Below, piece after piece: positions 9,741-22,104 of a stretch of DNA of 64,000 nucleotides. Each line of letters starts with the position of its first letter. Positions within the stretch are counted from its first letter, which is position 1. The translations under genes and the position numbers were made by a program. The stretch covers positions 188,399,344 to 188,463,343 of the forward strand of contig CM056742.1 of NCBI GenBank assembly GCA_029851415.1, written 5' to 3'. Origin of the DNA: Eretmocerus hayati. Its lineage: Eukaryota; Arthropoda; Insecta; Hymenoptera; Aphelinidae. The notes beneath the pieces were generated by a model. The model had not been told where the DNA came from. It ran no database searches and saw nothing but the letters and a program-made list of their open reading frames with translations.

Positions 9741-11512
9741 CCTCATTGGCGCACAGGAGTTCATAAAAGCGGTGCGTAAAAAAGAATTGGCGCACTGATT
9801 CTCATTTACGCATTGCGTCAAAAATTTTTGGCGCACACTTGTTCCAAAATAATGCGCAAATCCGCTATTTACGCACGCACACTCGCGTCTAAATAACCAT
9901 TTTTGCGCACACAATAACAAAATTAGTACATTTCGATACAAGGGCGTAAAACGTTTTATTCGCGTCCGAGTGATGGGTTTCCGGCCCGAGCCGCAGGCGA
10001 GGGTCGGAATCATCACGAGGATGCGAATAATAGTTTTTACGCCCGTGTATCTAACTATACTTTTCGATAAACTGTGAGTAAAAGTCGACAAACTGTGCGC
10101 AAAGTGAACTTTTACGCACAGTGTATCGAAATAGTACATTTCGATACAAGGGCGTAAAACGTTTTATTCGCGTCCGAGTGATGGGTTTCCGTCCCGAGCC
10201 GCAGGCGAGGGTCGGAATCATCACGAGGATGCAAATAATAGGTTTTACGCCCGTGTATCTAACTATACTTAGTGATAAACTGTGAGTAAAAGTCGACAAA
10301 CTGTGCGCAAAGTGCACTTGTACGCACAGTGTATCGAAAAGTAACTTTTCCGCACTGATTTTCCACTTCCTCTCACAGTTTGTCAAAAAATAGTATTCGA
10401 TACACGGGTTTAATAGTACATTTCGATACAAGGGCGTAAAACATTTTATTCGCGTCCGAGTGATGGGTTTCCGGCCCGAGGCGCAGGCGAGGGTCGGAAT
10501 CATCACGAGGATGCGAGTAATAGGTTTTACGCCCGTGTATCTAACTATACTTTTCGATAAACTGTGAGTAAAAGTCGACAAACTGTGCGCAAAGTGCACT
10601 TTTACGCACATTGTATCGAAAAGTAACTTTTCGATACACTGTGCGTAAAAGTGCACTTTGCGCACAGTTTGTCGACTTTTACTCACAGTTTATCGAAAAG
10701 TATAGTTAGATACACGGGCGTAAAACCTATTACTCGCATCCTCGTGATGATTCCGACCCTCGCCTGCGCCTCGGGCCGGAAACCCATCACTCGGACGCGA
10801 ATAAAATGTTTTACGCCCTTGTATCGAAATGTACTATTAAACCCGTGTATCGAATACTATTTTTTGACAAACTGTGAGAGGAAGTGGAAAATCAGTGCGG
10901 AAAAGTTACTTTTCGATACACTGTGCGTACAAGTGCACTTTGCGCACAGTTTGTCGACTTTTACTCACAGTTTATCACTAAGTATAGTTAGATACACGGG
11001 CGTAAAACCTATTATTTGCATCCTCGTGATGATTCCGACCCTCGCCTGCGGCTCGGGACGGAAACCCATCACTCGGACGCGAATAAAACGTTTTACGCCC
11101 TTGTATCGAAATGTACTATTTCCGCACTGATTTTCCACTTCCTCTCACAGTTTGTCAAAAAATAGTATTCAATACACGGGTTTAATAGTACATTTCGATA
11201 CAAGGGCGTAAAACATTTTATTCGCGTCCGAGTGATGGGTTTCCGGCCCGAGCCGCAGGCGAGGGTCGGAATCATCACGAGGATGCGAATAATAGGTTTT
11301 ACGCCCGTGTATCTAACTATACTTTTCGATAAACTGTGAGTAAAAGTCGACAAACTGTGCGCAAAGTGCACTTTTACGCACAGTGTATCGAAAAATTTAT
11401 TTTTCGCATCCTCGTGATGATTCCGACCCTCGCCTACGGCTCTGGCCGGAAACCCATCACTCGGCGCAAAAAAAAAAGTTTTCTACCCTTGTATCGAAAT
11501 GTACTATTTCGT
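9741..11512. repeat. Array of about 210-bp units in both orientations
   Basis: The unit contains GATACAAGGGCGTAAAAC, CCGAGTGATGGGTTTCCG, GAGGGTCGGAATCATCACGA, and then a run of GTGAGTAAAAGTCGACAAAC and TTTTACGCACAGTGTATCG. Direct units lie at about 9924-10131, 10132-10338, 10413-10624 and 11188-11395. Inverted units lie at about 10626-10837, 10912-11118 and (fragment) 11402-11506. A 70-bp spacer with TTTCCACTTCCTCTCACAG recurs three times. Upstream DNA (9741-9920) is rich in TTTACGCAC/GTGCGTAAA. Each unit stays open in one frame, giving ORFs up to 211 codons, but these are repeat artefacts. Confidence 0.85.
10129..11121. repeat. Near-perfect palindrome of about 993 bp
   Basis: The DNA is its own reverse complement about a centre at 10625 (AAGT-A-ACTT). 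Position p on the left matches 21250-p on the right, out to 10129 and 11121. Each arm of about 496 bp holds two repeat units and one spacer. Only scattered mismatches are visible, for example TTGTATCGAA at 10611-10620 against the complement of 10630-10639. With a 1-nt centre it could extrude as a cruciform and would be fragile in cloning or assembly. Confidence 0.88.
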
Positions 11513-14274
11513 ACTCTTTAAACACGGTAGTACGAGAAAAAAATTTTTTGGGATTTTTTCCAGACCCCCCTGGTGACGGCTCTGGCTGAAATGTTCCGAA
11601 ATGGCCCATATGTGTATAGTTTGACGAAGTTGAATGGAAATCTTCATATTCTTAGGTAGCATAAAACTGCAAAAAGTTTGAGCACGATCGGTGTTCCACA
11701 AACAAACTCCCGCCCCTCCCCCCCTTCCCCCGTGTTATCCCGACTTGAGAAACTGGAAAACCCCAGTTATTGGGACATAAGTCTCAGCCGTTTGGGGGGG
11801 GGGGGATGCTTTGTGAGAATTGGCTTAATAGGGTAACCTCTCTACTTGTGATGAAAAAAACAACTGTTCTGTCTGTTTTCCACATGGACATGTTTGACTT
11901 CATTACGATTTCTTCAGTTATTTGGGCTTTCTCTATTCACCTCAATCATACGGCTATCATTCGGTGAGTGAAAAACTGCATTCTGAAATAAAGTACATTC
12001 GGATCTAACCTTACTCAACATGATGGGGACATTTTTTGTCATCCCAAATAGCGAGGTTCCATAGTAAGCAAATTATTTCTTCCACATTCTCCTGAAAGCA
12101 CCGAGATTTTTTCCTAGTAATGGGGTTCTCCCAGATACATCAGTCTCAGATCAGTGGGATTCGACGGTATTTATATGAGACGATATAAATAGCCGTATCG
12201 TGCAGTGTGTATTTTTGTTCAAAAGCTCCAAGCGCCAACAACCATATCTTCTTGTTGAGAGTCATGCAATGGAATCTGCAATGTTCCAAAAAATCCAATA
12301 ATAACAAAGCAAAGTGGCTCATTCCACCTCAGACTGAGCGAGGGTCCTTTCTGAGTTCGTGGTTCCCCCCGGACATGGGATAATGGGGTCTGTACAAATA
12401 CCTCATTGATGCCAAAGTCGGCCAACATTCTCAGTCAAAACTGCGGTGAGAGATCAGAGCACACACATCCGCTTCTTGTGTGAGATAGACAGAGAGGAAT
12501 GAGATTGGTTGAGTAAAGCGTGAAAAAAAGGTGGCAATTGAAAGCGGCAGTGTCAAGGAGATGTCAGAAAAATTTGCGATCGTCGTCGAGCAGTCTCGCG
12601 TCGATTCGCAAACGCGATGGGTGGGGGTGTGGGCCTCATGCAAAAGCCCAGGGTGGGAGACCGACCGGCAAAGATGGGCCCGGGAGGCGGAGCCCACTCT
12701 CCCTGACCCCACTCCAATTCCCTTCCGATATCGATATAAGGCACCGGAGAGGTGGAAAGGGAGAGGGGTACACTGCACAAAGCGGCCTGCAGTATAAATT
12801 GGTTTGTTTGCCGCGCAGATGAAAGGGACCGCTAAATGCTATCTTTAAGCTGTCGGATCAACGCAAATGTGCCTGACTTACTCGTAATTATAGCCGCTCG
12901 GCTTGGCCCCGAGCCTCAATACCTATAACGTGGGTACTTGGCCTTGCAGCCGTTATGCGGCTGGCCCCTCGTTGCCCAATGCCCCCCCCCCCCTCGTTCC
13001 ACAGAATCCACTCGTCTCATCGGTCCACATACTCGCACGCATATTGAGCCCTCTGATACTTATTCTACAGCCCGCGAGCTGATGATGCGAGAGACCAGGC
13101 AGTCAATCTTGCGGCTTGTTGCGCGCGACCATTTCCCCTTGCTCACGCGCTGAGTAGATTGCTCAGGATGAAACTGACTCTCGTTTCTTGATAGGCCTCG
13201 TTCCGACGATTTAAGGCAGAGTATTTTTCACTCCCATCTGCTTCCTCCCCTCTCAGGCTTACTGCGATTTCCCCTCCTCACAGAATCCCTTCAAGCCTCG
13301 TTCGACCATACATTTGGCTGATCGTCGCCTTGTTGCGAATTTGATGCATTTTCGTGATTTTTACTATATATATATGCTCAGGCCAGCTCGGGCGAAACTG
13401 CTTCGACTGCGGAACACGCTTGTTGCTCATCTCATGAAGACGATTACCTCCCAATGATCACTCCCATTTTCCCTGAGTGTCTTTCACCGTGTCTCGAGAA
13501 CTCAACGAGGTATCGACGCAAAATGCGTATTATTAAAAATTGCAATACCTGCCATTGACCATGCCGCGGATCATGATAACGAATATTCTCTTTATAAAAT
13601 ATCTCCTTGACAAAGTTTTCGATGAATGAAAATTGGTATCTAGTGCAAAGGACTCGGACGAAGTAACTTTATCATGAGTTAACACAATATCACCTCTTTT
13701 GTTAAAGACAAGATTTTAAAGCTTTTTCCCTTCCAATGAAATGGAAGGAGGCTCGTCTCAATGTGAATGAACGGTTCCGATATAGACGTGCTGATGAGAA
13801 CAAAGCACCAAGTTCAGTTTAGACAAGACATCGGTCTTTTTTCATTCAAGGAGTGTATGGGTCACTCGATCAAAATATGACATTTTCAACAAAATCCAGA
13901 AGCTACTAATACCAGGTTTACAGAGTCCTCAGTCATGGTTATAGACGTAGATCTTTGAGAGAATTTTCCATATTGATTGGCCATGAACTGGTTGACACAA
14001 TGTTCGTGAAGCGATAATGGACACCACAGATATAAGGAATTTCCAAAAACTGTTGCAAGATTCAGATATTTGGTTCCTCTTTACCACCATCAAGATGTGA
14101 CGCCCAATGAGCCTCGGTACAATTACTTATACACAAAGAGTAGCCTGCTGATTCCCACAAACGATATTTCGAACCATGAGTCCAACGATTATTAACCATT
14201 AACCCTTGACCCATAAAAGTTGGAACCCTCTTTAAACGGCAAACAATTTCCTCATCTGAATTAAATTTTTTTTT
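11513..14274. other. No gene recognised; homopolymer tracts and CpG-rich patches
   Basis: This region holds long C or G runs (11708-11728, G run near 11797-11809, C run near 12985-12996), a short hairpin near 12161-12196 (TATTTATAT/ATATAAATA), and CpG-rich patches at about 12430-12830 and 12930-13340. ORFs of 70-115 codons in the CpG-rich patches are open on both strands and lack domains. A TATATATATA run is at 13365-13375. I could not support a promoter or exon. Confidence 0.4.
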
Positions 14275-14458
14275 CTTAACGCATTGTCAACTTATTTTCG
14301 AGGTTATTCCGCGGGACCTACAGTCTAAAGTGGGTTCTGAACCACCGAAACCACCGAAAGGCAATTATGAGAATTCACATTGGTGCCGGCCGAGATTCGA
14401 ACCCCAGCCTAGCTTTTGCGTTGAAGGCAAGGACCTTATCCACGAGGCCGCGTCGGCT
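14275..14458 (-). mobile_element. tRNA-derived SINE, copy A
   Basis: On the minus strand, 14458-14381 reads as a tRNA-like head. A box-A-like stretch (GGCCTCGTGGATAAGG) is followed by box B (GGGGTTCGAATCTCGG), ending GCCGGCACCA. The T stem is mismatched, so it is not a functional tRNA. The tail (14380-14275) includes ACTGTAGGTCCCGCGGAATA and CTCGAAAATAAGTTGACAAT. The same head end and tail recur at 59113-59290 on the plus strand, which defines a SINE family. Confidence 0.7.
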
Positions 14459-16114
14459 TCTGAGTTAAATTTACTTGTGTTAGAGCTTTCAATAAGCGCA
14501 ATGACCAAAGAATTGCATGAAAAAGCTGGGATCACCATTTTTTGGAATGGGTCCTGCTCGTCTCACTGGGTTTTCAGAGTGCCCTCAATGTCAAAATGAA
14601 ATTTGAATACCTGGTTAACTTTGAGGATTTGAGTGTATTTTCTGACTCAGTATACGTGCTAGTATAAATGCCAACACCTCAAGCGACGAATACGGAATAG
14701 CGAGAACCGTTCCGTTGACGCTACGCTATTACCGCCTTCTTTGTCTCAGCCCCTTAGGCACATCCGTTTGTTTTGATGATGGTAAATATGTTGGATCCAC
14801 CGTCTCACAAAGCTTCATTAACTCATAAAACTCTTTCAATTACCTCTATTCAATGTCTTTTCACCAATTCTTGCAACCCTCGACTCCTGATGGGTCTTAC
14901 AGAACCCACACTTTTATCGGTGAGATACCTTTGAAGAAGGCTCGAACATGACGTTCGAATAGTTTCTAGTGATTAAAGTCACATGGGTTGCAATACATCA
15001 TCAGAAGATATAATAGAGATTACGTTTTTCTCAAATTTTTGAAACAGCGGTCATTTAAATTCTTCATAGCAAGTTGGAGAGACTTTATTTATCTCCCCAA
15101 TTAGGCATGAAAAGAGGTTGATCAGCCTTGGAATGATCCTGAGAAACCCGATTTAGGCGCAGTGCACTTGAAATTTTGTGAAACATCAAAAAAACCACAC
15201 ATTTTCAGACCATTTAATAAAGCCATGCTGCGAGAATTTTTCGAATTTGAATATTTATGAGTATCGTGAAGCTGTAGTGCTATTCGGAGAAGTCTCATTT
15301 TCATTATTGAGAATCCCCTCTAGATTTGCATCTGGTCCATATCCCATAAGACGTAAGATGAAGTTATGCAATGGCAACTCATTCTTACTAATTTGAAAAC
15401 TTTGCTGAATGATGGATTAAAATTCGTCCGGACACTCATAAGTCGTTACTAACTTACATCCTAAGTACAATATGAAATGTTCAGGATAGGATTCAAAACA
15501 AGATTGTAAATCCTATGAATGTACAAAATTCAGCAAATTACTGATAGTCATGACAATGCTCATTAGCTCATCAAAAATCGAGGACATCCCGTCGGAAATT
15601 TCCATTCTGATCACTGGCGCGAATTTTCAAACCAGCGTTTAACCTCCGTTGGTTTCACTATTCTTCTCGACACGTCCGAAGTAGACGAGGGACAAACTCT
15701 CACCGCACAATGTTATCGGTAAGTATTACGAGGGATAGGTTTGTGGTTTGAGTCTTTTCAGATACGGTCTTGTGGTTGTGGTTTCCGTGGATCAGTTAGG
15801 AGAATGGATCAGTTACTTCATAATTTGGAGTAAATCTCAAATGACGATCGATAGTTGACACAAGGTTTTTGGTTGATGTGACATCCAACATTCTATTCTA
15901 AAATATGAAAAATTATGGGCTCAGACGAAGAGTGAGTTGATTCTTGTTGCAAAGATACTCTCCAAAAAAAACTCTGAACAAACTCGTCTATTCGATGACT
16001 TCATTGAATCTTTGGGGATAAGAACAGAGATTTTGTTTCAGGTCAACACCTCATGTCCATTGCAAAAAATTGAGAACTAGGTTCCTTATGACAAGATTCC
16101 TCTGATTAGACCCC
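14459..16114. other. No gene recognised
   Basis: AT-rich sequence with ORFs below 90 codons and no domains, splice-flanked exons or repeats that I could identify. Confidence 0.4.
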
Positions 16115-17215
16115 AAGTATAGGAATTAAAATAATTAAAAGCCCAGCCAAAATTTGTCCGTCAGCATCTCGCGTCTCGGGTTGCCTATCGGCAGGGGGTG
16201 AAGGGTGATGGGTGGCCGTATGGGTCATGGTTGGGTCATGGGTGGGTAGATGGGTGGGTAGGCTGGTGGGTAAGTGGGGGTTAGTGATCCGGTGGGTTGG
16301 TAGGTGGATGGATGGATGTACTTGAACTTTAGTGATTTCAGTGGAAATCAAGAGAGTTCAAGTGATACGTTTCACTGAATTTCAGTGAAAATTTCACTAA
16401 AATTTTGGTGAAAATTGCTAACATACCAGTGGAAATTCCACTAAAATCCCTGTGGGAATTTCACTAAAATTTCAGTGAAAATTTCACTAGAATTCCAGTA
16501 GAAATTTCACTAATATTTCAGTGAAAATCGCTTAAATCTCAGTGTAAGTTCCACTGAAATTTCAGTGAACATCGTTGAGAATCACTAAAGTTTCAGTGAA
16601 ACTTTTACTGAAATTCCTATGGAAATTCCTAGAGTTTCAGTGAAACTTCCACTCTTCCTTGACTTTTCAGTGAAATTTCAGAACTTTCACTTGAAATTTC
16701 AGTGAAAATCGCCCAAGTTTTCACTGTCTATTAGATTTGAATAGTTGTTTATTTCAGTATAATTGCATCATTGGATGTAAATAACTATTTCGAAATTAGT
16801 GTATTGACTGAGTCAAACGAGATGGGCAATAAGGGTATACATGTTGTTCATTGCCGGAGAGAGAAATATCCTTCGTGATTAGTTTTCTATCTAGGTACAA
16901 ATCATAAGTGGGATAGGATTCATAAGGCGAATAATTGTAGATTTCGCAGTATCCTTTCAACAAATTGAATTAATTAAGTGAAATTCCCAGATACTTATTG
17001 GAGATTCAGGAACCTCACTATGCGCAACATTACACCAACTCAATAGTGCTCAATCACAGTTACTAGGTTACATCAAGGAAATTATTTTTTCCGAATCCAT
17101 TGTTTTATGAAATCTCAACGCTACATCGTTGAACTACAAAAGCATTTCAGGGGCTGATACCGTATCAGAGACACTTCAAGCCGGACGAGCGTTGGCGAGG
17201 TAGGTAATAACGCTA
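16115..17215. repeat. Composite minisatellite-bearing element, copy A
   Basis: It starts near an AATTAAAATAATTAAAAGCC stretch and GCCAAAATTTGTCCGTC, then has a GGTGGGT-type array (16195-16320). A minisatellite of palindromic TTTCAGTGAAA/TTTCACT units follows (16325-16720). After that come a unique block (16735-16910, with TGGATGTAAATAACTATTTC) and a right end (17085-17215, with ATGAAATCTCAACG). The same order recurs at 19075-20895. No protein is encoded; a Pro/His/Thr-rich minus-strand ORF is only the reading of the GGTGGGT array. Tandem arrays inside a dispersed repeat recall Helitron-like or DINE elements, but I cannot identify termini. Confidence 0.75.
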
Positions 17216-17279
17216 TTAGTATAGTATAAAGATCCGTCGACTGATGAGAATGATAAATTGATCTAATCGACTCGCTCAA

Positions 17280-17410
17280 CGACCGTTTTCGCGAATACTA
17301 TTTTCCGAATGACTTTCTCGAGGGATGACGCTTTTCCTGACTGCATTCGGCCCAAATGCATATTTCCGAATGACATGTATCCGGAACAATCTTTTCCCAA
17401 ATGGTGATTT
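17280..17410. repeat. Degenerate TTTTCC-GAATGAC minisatellite
   Basis: Repeated phrases of the type TTTTCCGAATGAC occur about every 20-25 bp with heavy divergence. Similar short repeats are common in insect genomes. The 65-codon minus-strand ORF here is a reading of this repeat. Confidence 0.45.
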
Positions 17411-19070
17411 TGATAGCATACTATCACAAGTTGTCTACGCAAATTGCTATGGAATTTCATGATAGCAGTTAGAACAAGAGCTTATATCTGACTTTACACG
17501 TTCCTGTTTACTGTGAATATCCTGCTACACTTCGAATAACTCATACAGAATATTCTCAACCCTTGTGTGTACGGCTCACGCAATGTGTGGGCCGTACAAT
17601 TCTTTTTTTCTCCTCAAAAAAGTGGAGTGCATCTTATTTACTGGTGATTCTTGTACACAGGTAAATACGGTACTTATGAGGTAAATGGTTATAACTTCAA
17701 CAAACGATAATAGAAGAAGACCGAGGAGGATCGTAAAGAGTATTTGTGATTGGGCTTGACAACTAGCTTTCAGGGTTGTGAGGCATTTTTTCGTTCATCA
17801 AATGTGCATTTTACCTCGTTCTTCAGATTTTGAGACGGCCTTTCGGGTAAGCCGAAAGGAGTTGCAAAATTCGGAGACAATTGTGAAATATGAGAAGAGA
17901 GGTCAAGTGTACACCTTGTGGGAGAAATTTTACATGTTACTTCTGTAATGAGAACTGTTTTAATCCGCATTTTTGAGTCGGAGCAGCTGTGATTCTTAAT
18001 TAAATGGCATTTCCTTGCTATGTTGAAGACCACCATGTGTACCGTATCGAATGACATTTCTATCTCACGACACGGCTTTTTCTCACCACTGTGCACTTGT
18101 AATCACTCAGCCGATCCGCGTGTCTAGTTGACCCGTCCATGAGTGATGTGTATGTAAGTAAGAACGTACCAGCCATTGATCTCAAGGAAGCAAGGATGAT
18201 TGGTGTAATGTCTATGAAGAAAATTGTATGGCACGAGACACTAGTAAATCCTACCAAAGCAATTTTTACCTCAGCCACTCTTGTGTGGTCATTATTCTGT
18301 GCAAGTGAAAAGCTGGAGATGAGCATCAGTGGAGCCGCCGAGTCTGACACGGCCAACAAATCATGCGCTTACCGTAATTTGAGCTCAATTTACTCGAGGC
18401 CATGACTCTCTCAGCTCCCTTATCAATTACTCCTCTAGTACAGAGATCTCATTTTTGACGGCTCTAACACACGCAAACATCTCTTATTTCCCTGTAATAT
18501 GTCGCATCCGTAGAATAATCAACAAGGCCATAAACCAGGCAATCTCATTATAACGCCGATGGGTGACCGATGGAAGTAAAATACACGACATCGTTGATGA
18601 TAATCTTTGCACCGCCGAAGGCTGAGTTGCTACTTATATGGGCATTACTTGGGTGCCGCCACGTATTCGTCGAGCAACGGCCGTGTAGCATGGCGTCCGC
18701 GCCCCCCGGGCTCGTGTCTGATCCGTATACGTTCATCCCCATCAGGGCTTGTGTGAGTTTGTGCATACGCCCATTTATGCGTGCAAGAGTACCCAACGGC
18801 CAAACCATACTACTAGATAATAATTCATAAATTACATGAACATTCATTACGAGCGTACGCTTGCTAAAATCCCTTCGTTGAGCTGGTACGACTGCCATCA
18901 GCTATGTAGACATGAGCTGGCTCCAGTTCAGAATATGTTATTCGGGATGCTTCTTCACTCACTATGAATGCAAGTTCCGCGCTCATTCACAATTGAGGGT
19001 GCTTTTCCTCGAATGCAAATGGAAAAATGAGTTCTATGATCTCCACCATCATACTGTGACCTTCCAACTT
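17411..19070. other. No gene recognised
   Basis: The sequence contains a small hairpin near 17569-17600 (TGTACGGC ... GGCCGTACA). ORFs at 17770-18405 and 18548-18898 overlap on opposite strands and show no domain, repeat or splice support. Confidence 0.4.
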
Positions 19071-19074
19071 TGGA

Positions 19075-20895
19075 TGTGAATTATAATAATTAAGGAGCTA
19101 GGCAAAATTTGTCCGTCCACATACTGCGTATCGGGTCGCCTATGCGGAAGGGGTGAAGTGTGATGGGTGGGTGGATGGGTCATGGTTGGATCATGGGTGG
19201 GTGGGTTGGTGGGTGAGTGAGGGTTAATGGTCAGGTGGGTGGGTTGGTGGATGGATGGAGTGGAAATCATTAAAGTTCAAGTGATACGTTCCACTAAGTT
19301 CCAGTGAAAATTTCACTAAAAAATTAGCGAAAATTTCACTGAAAAATCAGCAAAAATTTCACTCAAAAATCAGTGAACATTTCAGTGGAAGTTCACTAAA
19401 AAAACAGTGAAAATTTCAGTGAAAATTCACTAAAAAATCAGTGAAAATTCCGCTAAAAAATCAGTGGAAATTTCACCAAAAAATTAGTGAAAATTTCACT
19501 AAAAATCCAGTGAAAATTTCACTAAAAAATCAGTGAGAATTTCACTAAAGAATCGGTGAAAATTTCACTACAATTTCACTAGAATTTCAGTGAAAATCAC
19601 CTCATCTTTAGAAAAATTTCCACTGAAATTGCAGTAAAAATCGCTAGAGTTTCAGTGAAACTTTCATTGAAATTCCAGTGAAAATCGCTCAAGGTTCCAC
19701 TGTCTATTAGGTTCGAATAGTTGTTTATTTCAGTATAATTGCATCATTGGATGTAAATAACTATTTCGAAATTAGTGTATTGACTGAGTCAAACGAGATG
19801 GGCAATAAGGGTATACATGTTGTTCATTGCCGGAGAGAGAAATATCCTTCGTGATTAGTTTTCTATCTAGGTACAAATCATAAGTGGGATAAGAGTCATA
19901 AGGCAAATAATCGTAGACTTCGCAACATCCTTCCAACAAATTAAATTAATTAAGCGTCTGTCCGATTTTATCCGTCCGGATGCCTCGTATCGTGGTGACA
20001 TCGTTGGTGCTGTTGGTGGATTAGTGGGTCCGGTGGGTCGGTGGGGTCCGGTGGGTCGGCGGGTCGGTGGGTCCGTGTTGGTGATGCTGGTGATGACTTT
20101 TGACTTATCCGTACGGATTGGGCAGTTGATTTGATGGTCCGATCAGTTGTTCTAAGATCCAATCAGTCAAAACATTCCTTTTGGATCGATGGGCTGTGGC
20201 TGGGGTCGAGGCTGGTGCAGGGACTGGGGCTGTGACTAAGGCAAGAGCTTAGGTTTTCGCTGGGGCCGAGGCTGAGGATAAGGCTGGGCCTGTGGCTAGG
20301 GATGAGGCAAGGCCTGTGGCTTGGGGCGAGGCTGGGCTAAGGCTGGGGCTGGAGCCGGGCCGAAGCTGAGGATGGACTGGGGCTAAGGTTGTGACTGGGA
20401 CTGAGGCTGGAGCTGTGGCTGGAACTGGGGCTGGGGCCGTGGATAGGGCGTGGCTGAAGCTGTGGCTCGGGCTGGAGCTGGGGCTGAGGCTGAGGCTAAG
20501 GCTGGGGCTGGAGCCGGGCCGAAGCTGAGGATGGACTGAGGCTGAGGTTGTGACTGGGACTGAGGCTGGAACTGGGGCTGGGACTGTGGATAGGGCGTGG
20601 CTGAAGCTGTGGCTCGGGCTGGAGCTGGGGCTGAGGCTGGAGCTAAGGCTGAGCTGGGGCTGGAGCTGGGTCTTGGTCTGAGGTTGGTGCTGAGGCTGAG
20701 ACTGGAGCTGTGGCTGAGGCTGGGGCTGGGACTGGGGTTAGGGCCGTGAATGGGGCGTGAAATTATTTTTTCAGAATCCACTGTATTATGAAATCTCAAC
20801 GTTACATTGTTGAACTACAGAAGCATTTCAGGGGTCCATACCATATCAGAGACACGTCCAAGCCGTACGAGCGTTAGCGAGGTAGGCAAAAACGC
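19075..20895. repeat. Composite minisatellite-bearing element, copy B (expanded)
   Basis: It has the same order as copy A: start near GGCAAAATTTGTCCGTCC, GGTGGGT array (19150-19255), TTTCACTAAAAAATCAGTGA-type minisatellite (19280-19700), unique block (19700-19890, nearly identical to 16730-16910), and right end (20765-20895). Between the unique block and right end it gains two further arrays. One is GGTGGGTCC-like (about 20000-20075); the other is a GGGGCT-type array (20195-20755). A second copy of the start phrase (GTCCGATTTTATCCGTCC) lies at about 19957, which suggests nesting or internal duplication. Confidence 0.75.
20195..20755. repeat. Hexamer-type array (GGCTGG/GGCTGA)
   Basis: Roughly 560 bp built from 6-bp steps such as GGGGCT, GAGGCT and GGAGCT. 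A higher-order unit of about 160 bp (CCGGGCCGAAGCTGAGGATG ... GGGCGTGGCTGAAGCTGTGG) occurs at about 20355-20510 and 20515-20645. The minus-strand ORF 20383-20799 (Ser/Pro/Gln-rich) is a low-complexity reading of it. Confidence 0.8.
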
Positions 20896-22104
20896 TAGTT
20901 GTAATGAGGTCGGGATACACTATTTTCACTCAATACATAACAACGCGACGATTCTGTCGGATTTTCACACAGTTTCATTGTACAGAATATAGCACTCACT
21001 CACAACTAATGTTCAAAATGATGCAAAGCTGAAGTCCTCATTTAGGATGTCACTATCCACGTGTGCGTCACACTTCGGATTAAGAGTATGGCTAAGAAGG
21101 CCGGCCGCTAAGAGCCAAGCGAGCAGGGATTGATTGGCAGGTTATTGAGCACTTGCGAGTCCCACTTCATGGGTTATGGTTTACCGAGTGTACATACATA
21201 TCATTATCATCCGCACTCAGTACATCTAGTACATGTCGACATCTACATAGCGCGATGAAGAGGCTATAGTTGGAACGGATAGCAAATCGGTTGCGAGTTG
21301 TATGGCTCGAGTAGAAAATGCTCAAGATAGGCCAGAGAAATCCATCTGGATCGGATTCTAGCTTCGTCTGCCTTGCCGGAGCTTACGTCCGTCAGTCGTC
21401 CGGACAGCTTATCCGGTTCGGATCTAAGCCGGGTGATTCTCCTGATCAAGTGTTCCTTAGTACACCAGCGAGACCGTGGTAGAACCGTCCCCAATTCAAC
21501 TTTGAGAGTGGGAAGAAAGGTCTCTATAACCTTGCATTGTGATTACATCAATTGATTTCTGTGGTTCAAAATTGCATTAATATTGATACACATATTTGAC
21601 TGCGAATGCGCGATGTTATTCTATTGATGAAGAAAAATTAACAGCCAGCTGTGACATATTTTGAGCATTTGAGTATTGAGTATCATCACATACTTAGTAT
21701 GTCAGGATGACTAGCATCAATAAAAGGACCTCAACGATACGGAAACCTTTCCGAAGTCATTCTAATGGCGTGACGCTCGGGCTCAAATATGTGTCTTTGA
21801 CAAGGAGGGGATAGCATCCATCAGTCGGGAGATCTAAATAGAATACACCCAACAATGCACTTCAATTATCTCAGATCATAGCAAAAACATGAGTAAATCT
21901 TATTGTTAGTCTGAAGTGTCCAGACTAACAATAAGCCCACTTTTAAATCGTGCGAAAAATCAGCCTGAAAATTCCCCGCGTACTGGTGGGCTTGAATTTA
22001 TCGTTTGCAGATAATTTTTTCATCTTTTCTATCATGTTCTTTGACTTGGAGAATGACACCCGAATGACCTCTTCCAGAATGAATGAGTCTCAAAAGTGGA
22101 CTTT
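20896..22104. other. No gene recognised
   Basis: ORFs here are below 80 codons. A 76-codon minus-strand frame at 21264-21494 has protein-like composition but no domain or splice support. Confidence 0.35.

Noticed and set aside
10051..11371. ORFs of 92-211 codons with identical protein text on both strands
   Set aside because: They are readings of the same 210-bp repeat units in the palindrome and array. Protein identity follows from DNA identity, and no domain is present.
14381..14458. Functional tRNA gene
   Set aside because: The T stem is mismatched, the terminal CCA is encoded in DNA, and the sequence continues into a repeated tail, so it is a SINE head.
16106..16351. Pro/His/Thr-rich minus ORF (and its counterpart at 19049-19270)
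   Set aside because: Readings of the GGTGGGT array in the composite element.
20383..20799. 138-codon Ser/Pro/Gln-rich ORF
   Set aside because: It is a direct reading of the GGCTGG/GGCTGA array, so it is not taken as a gene.
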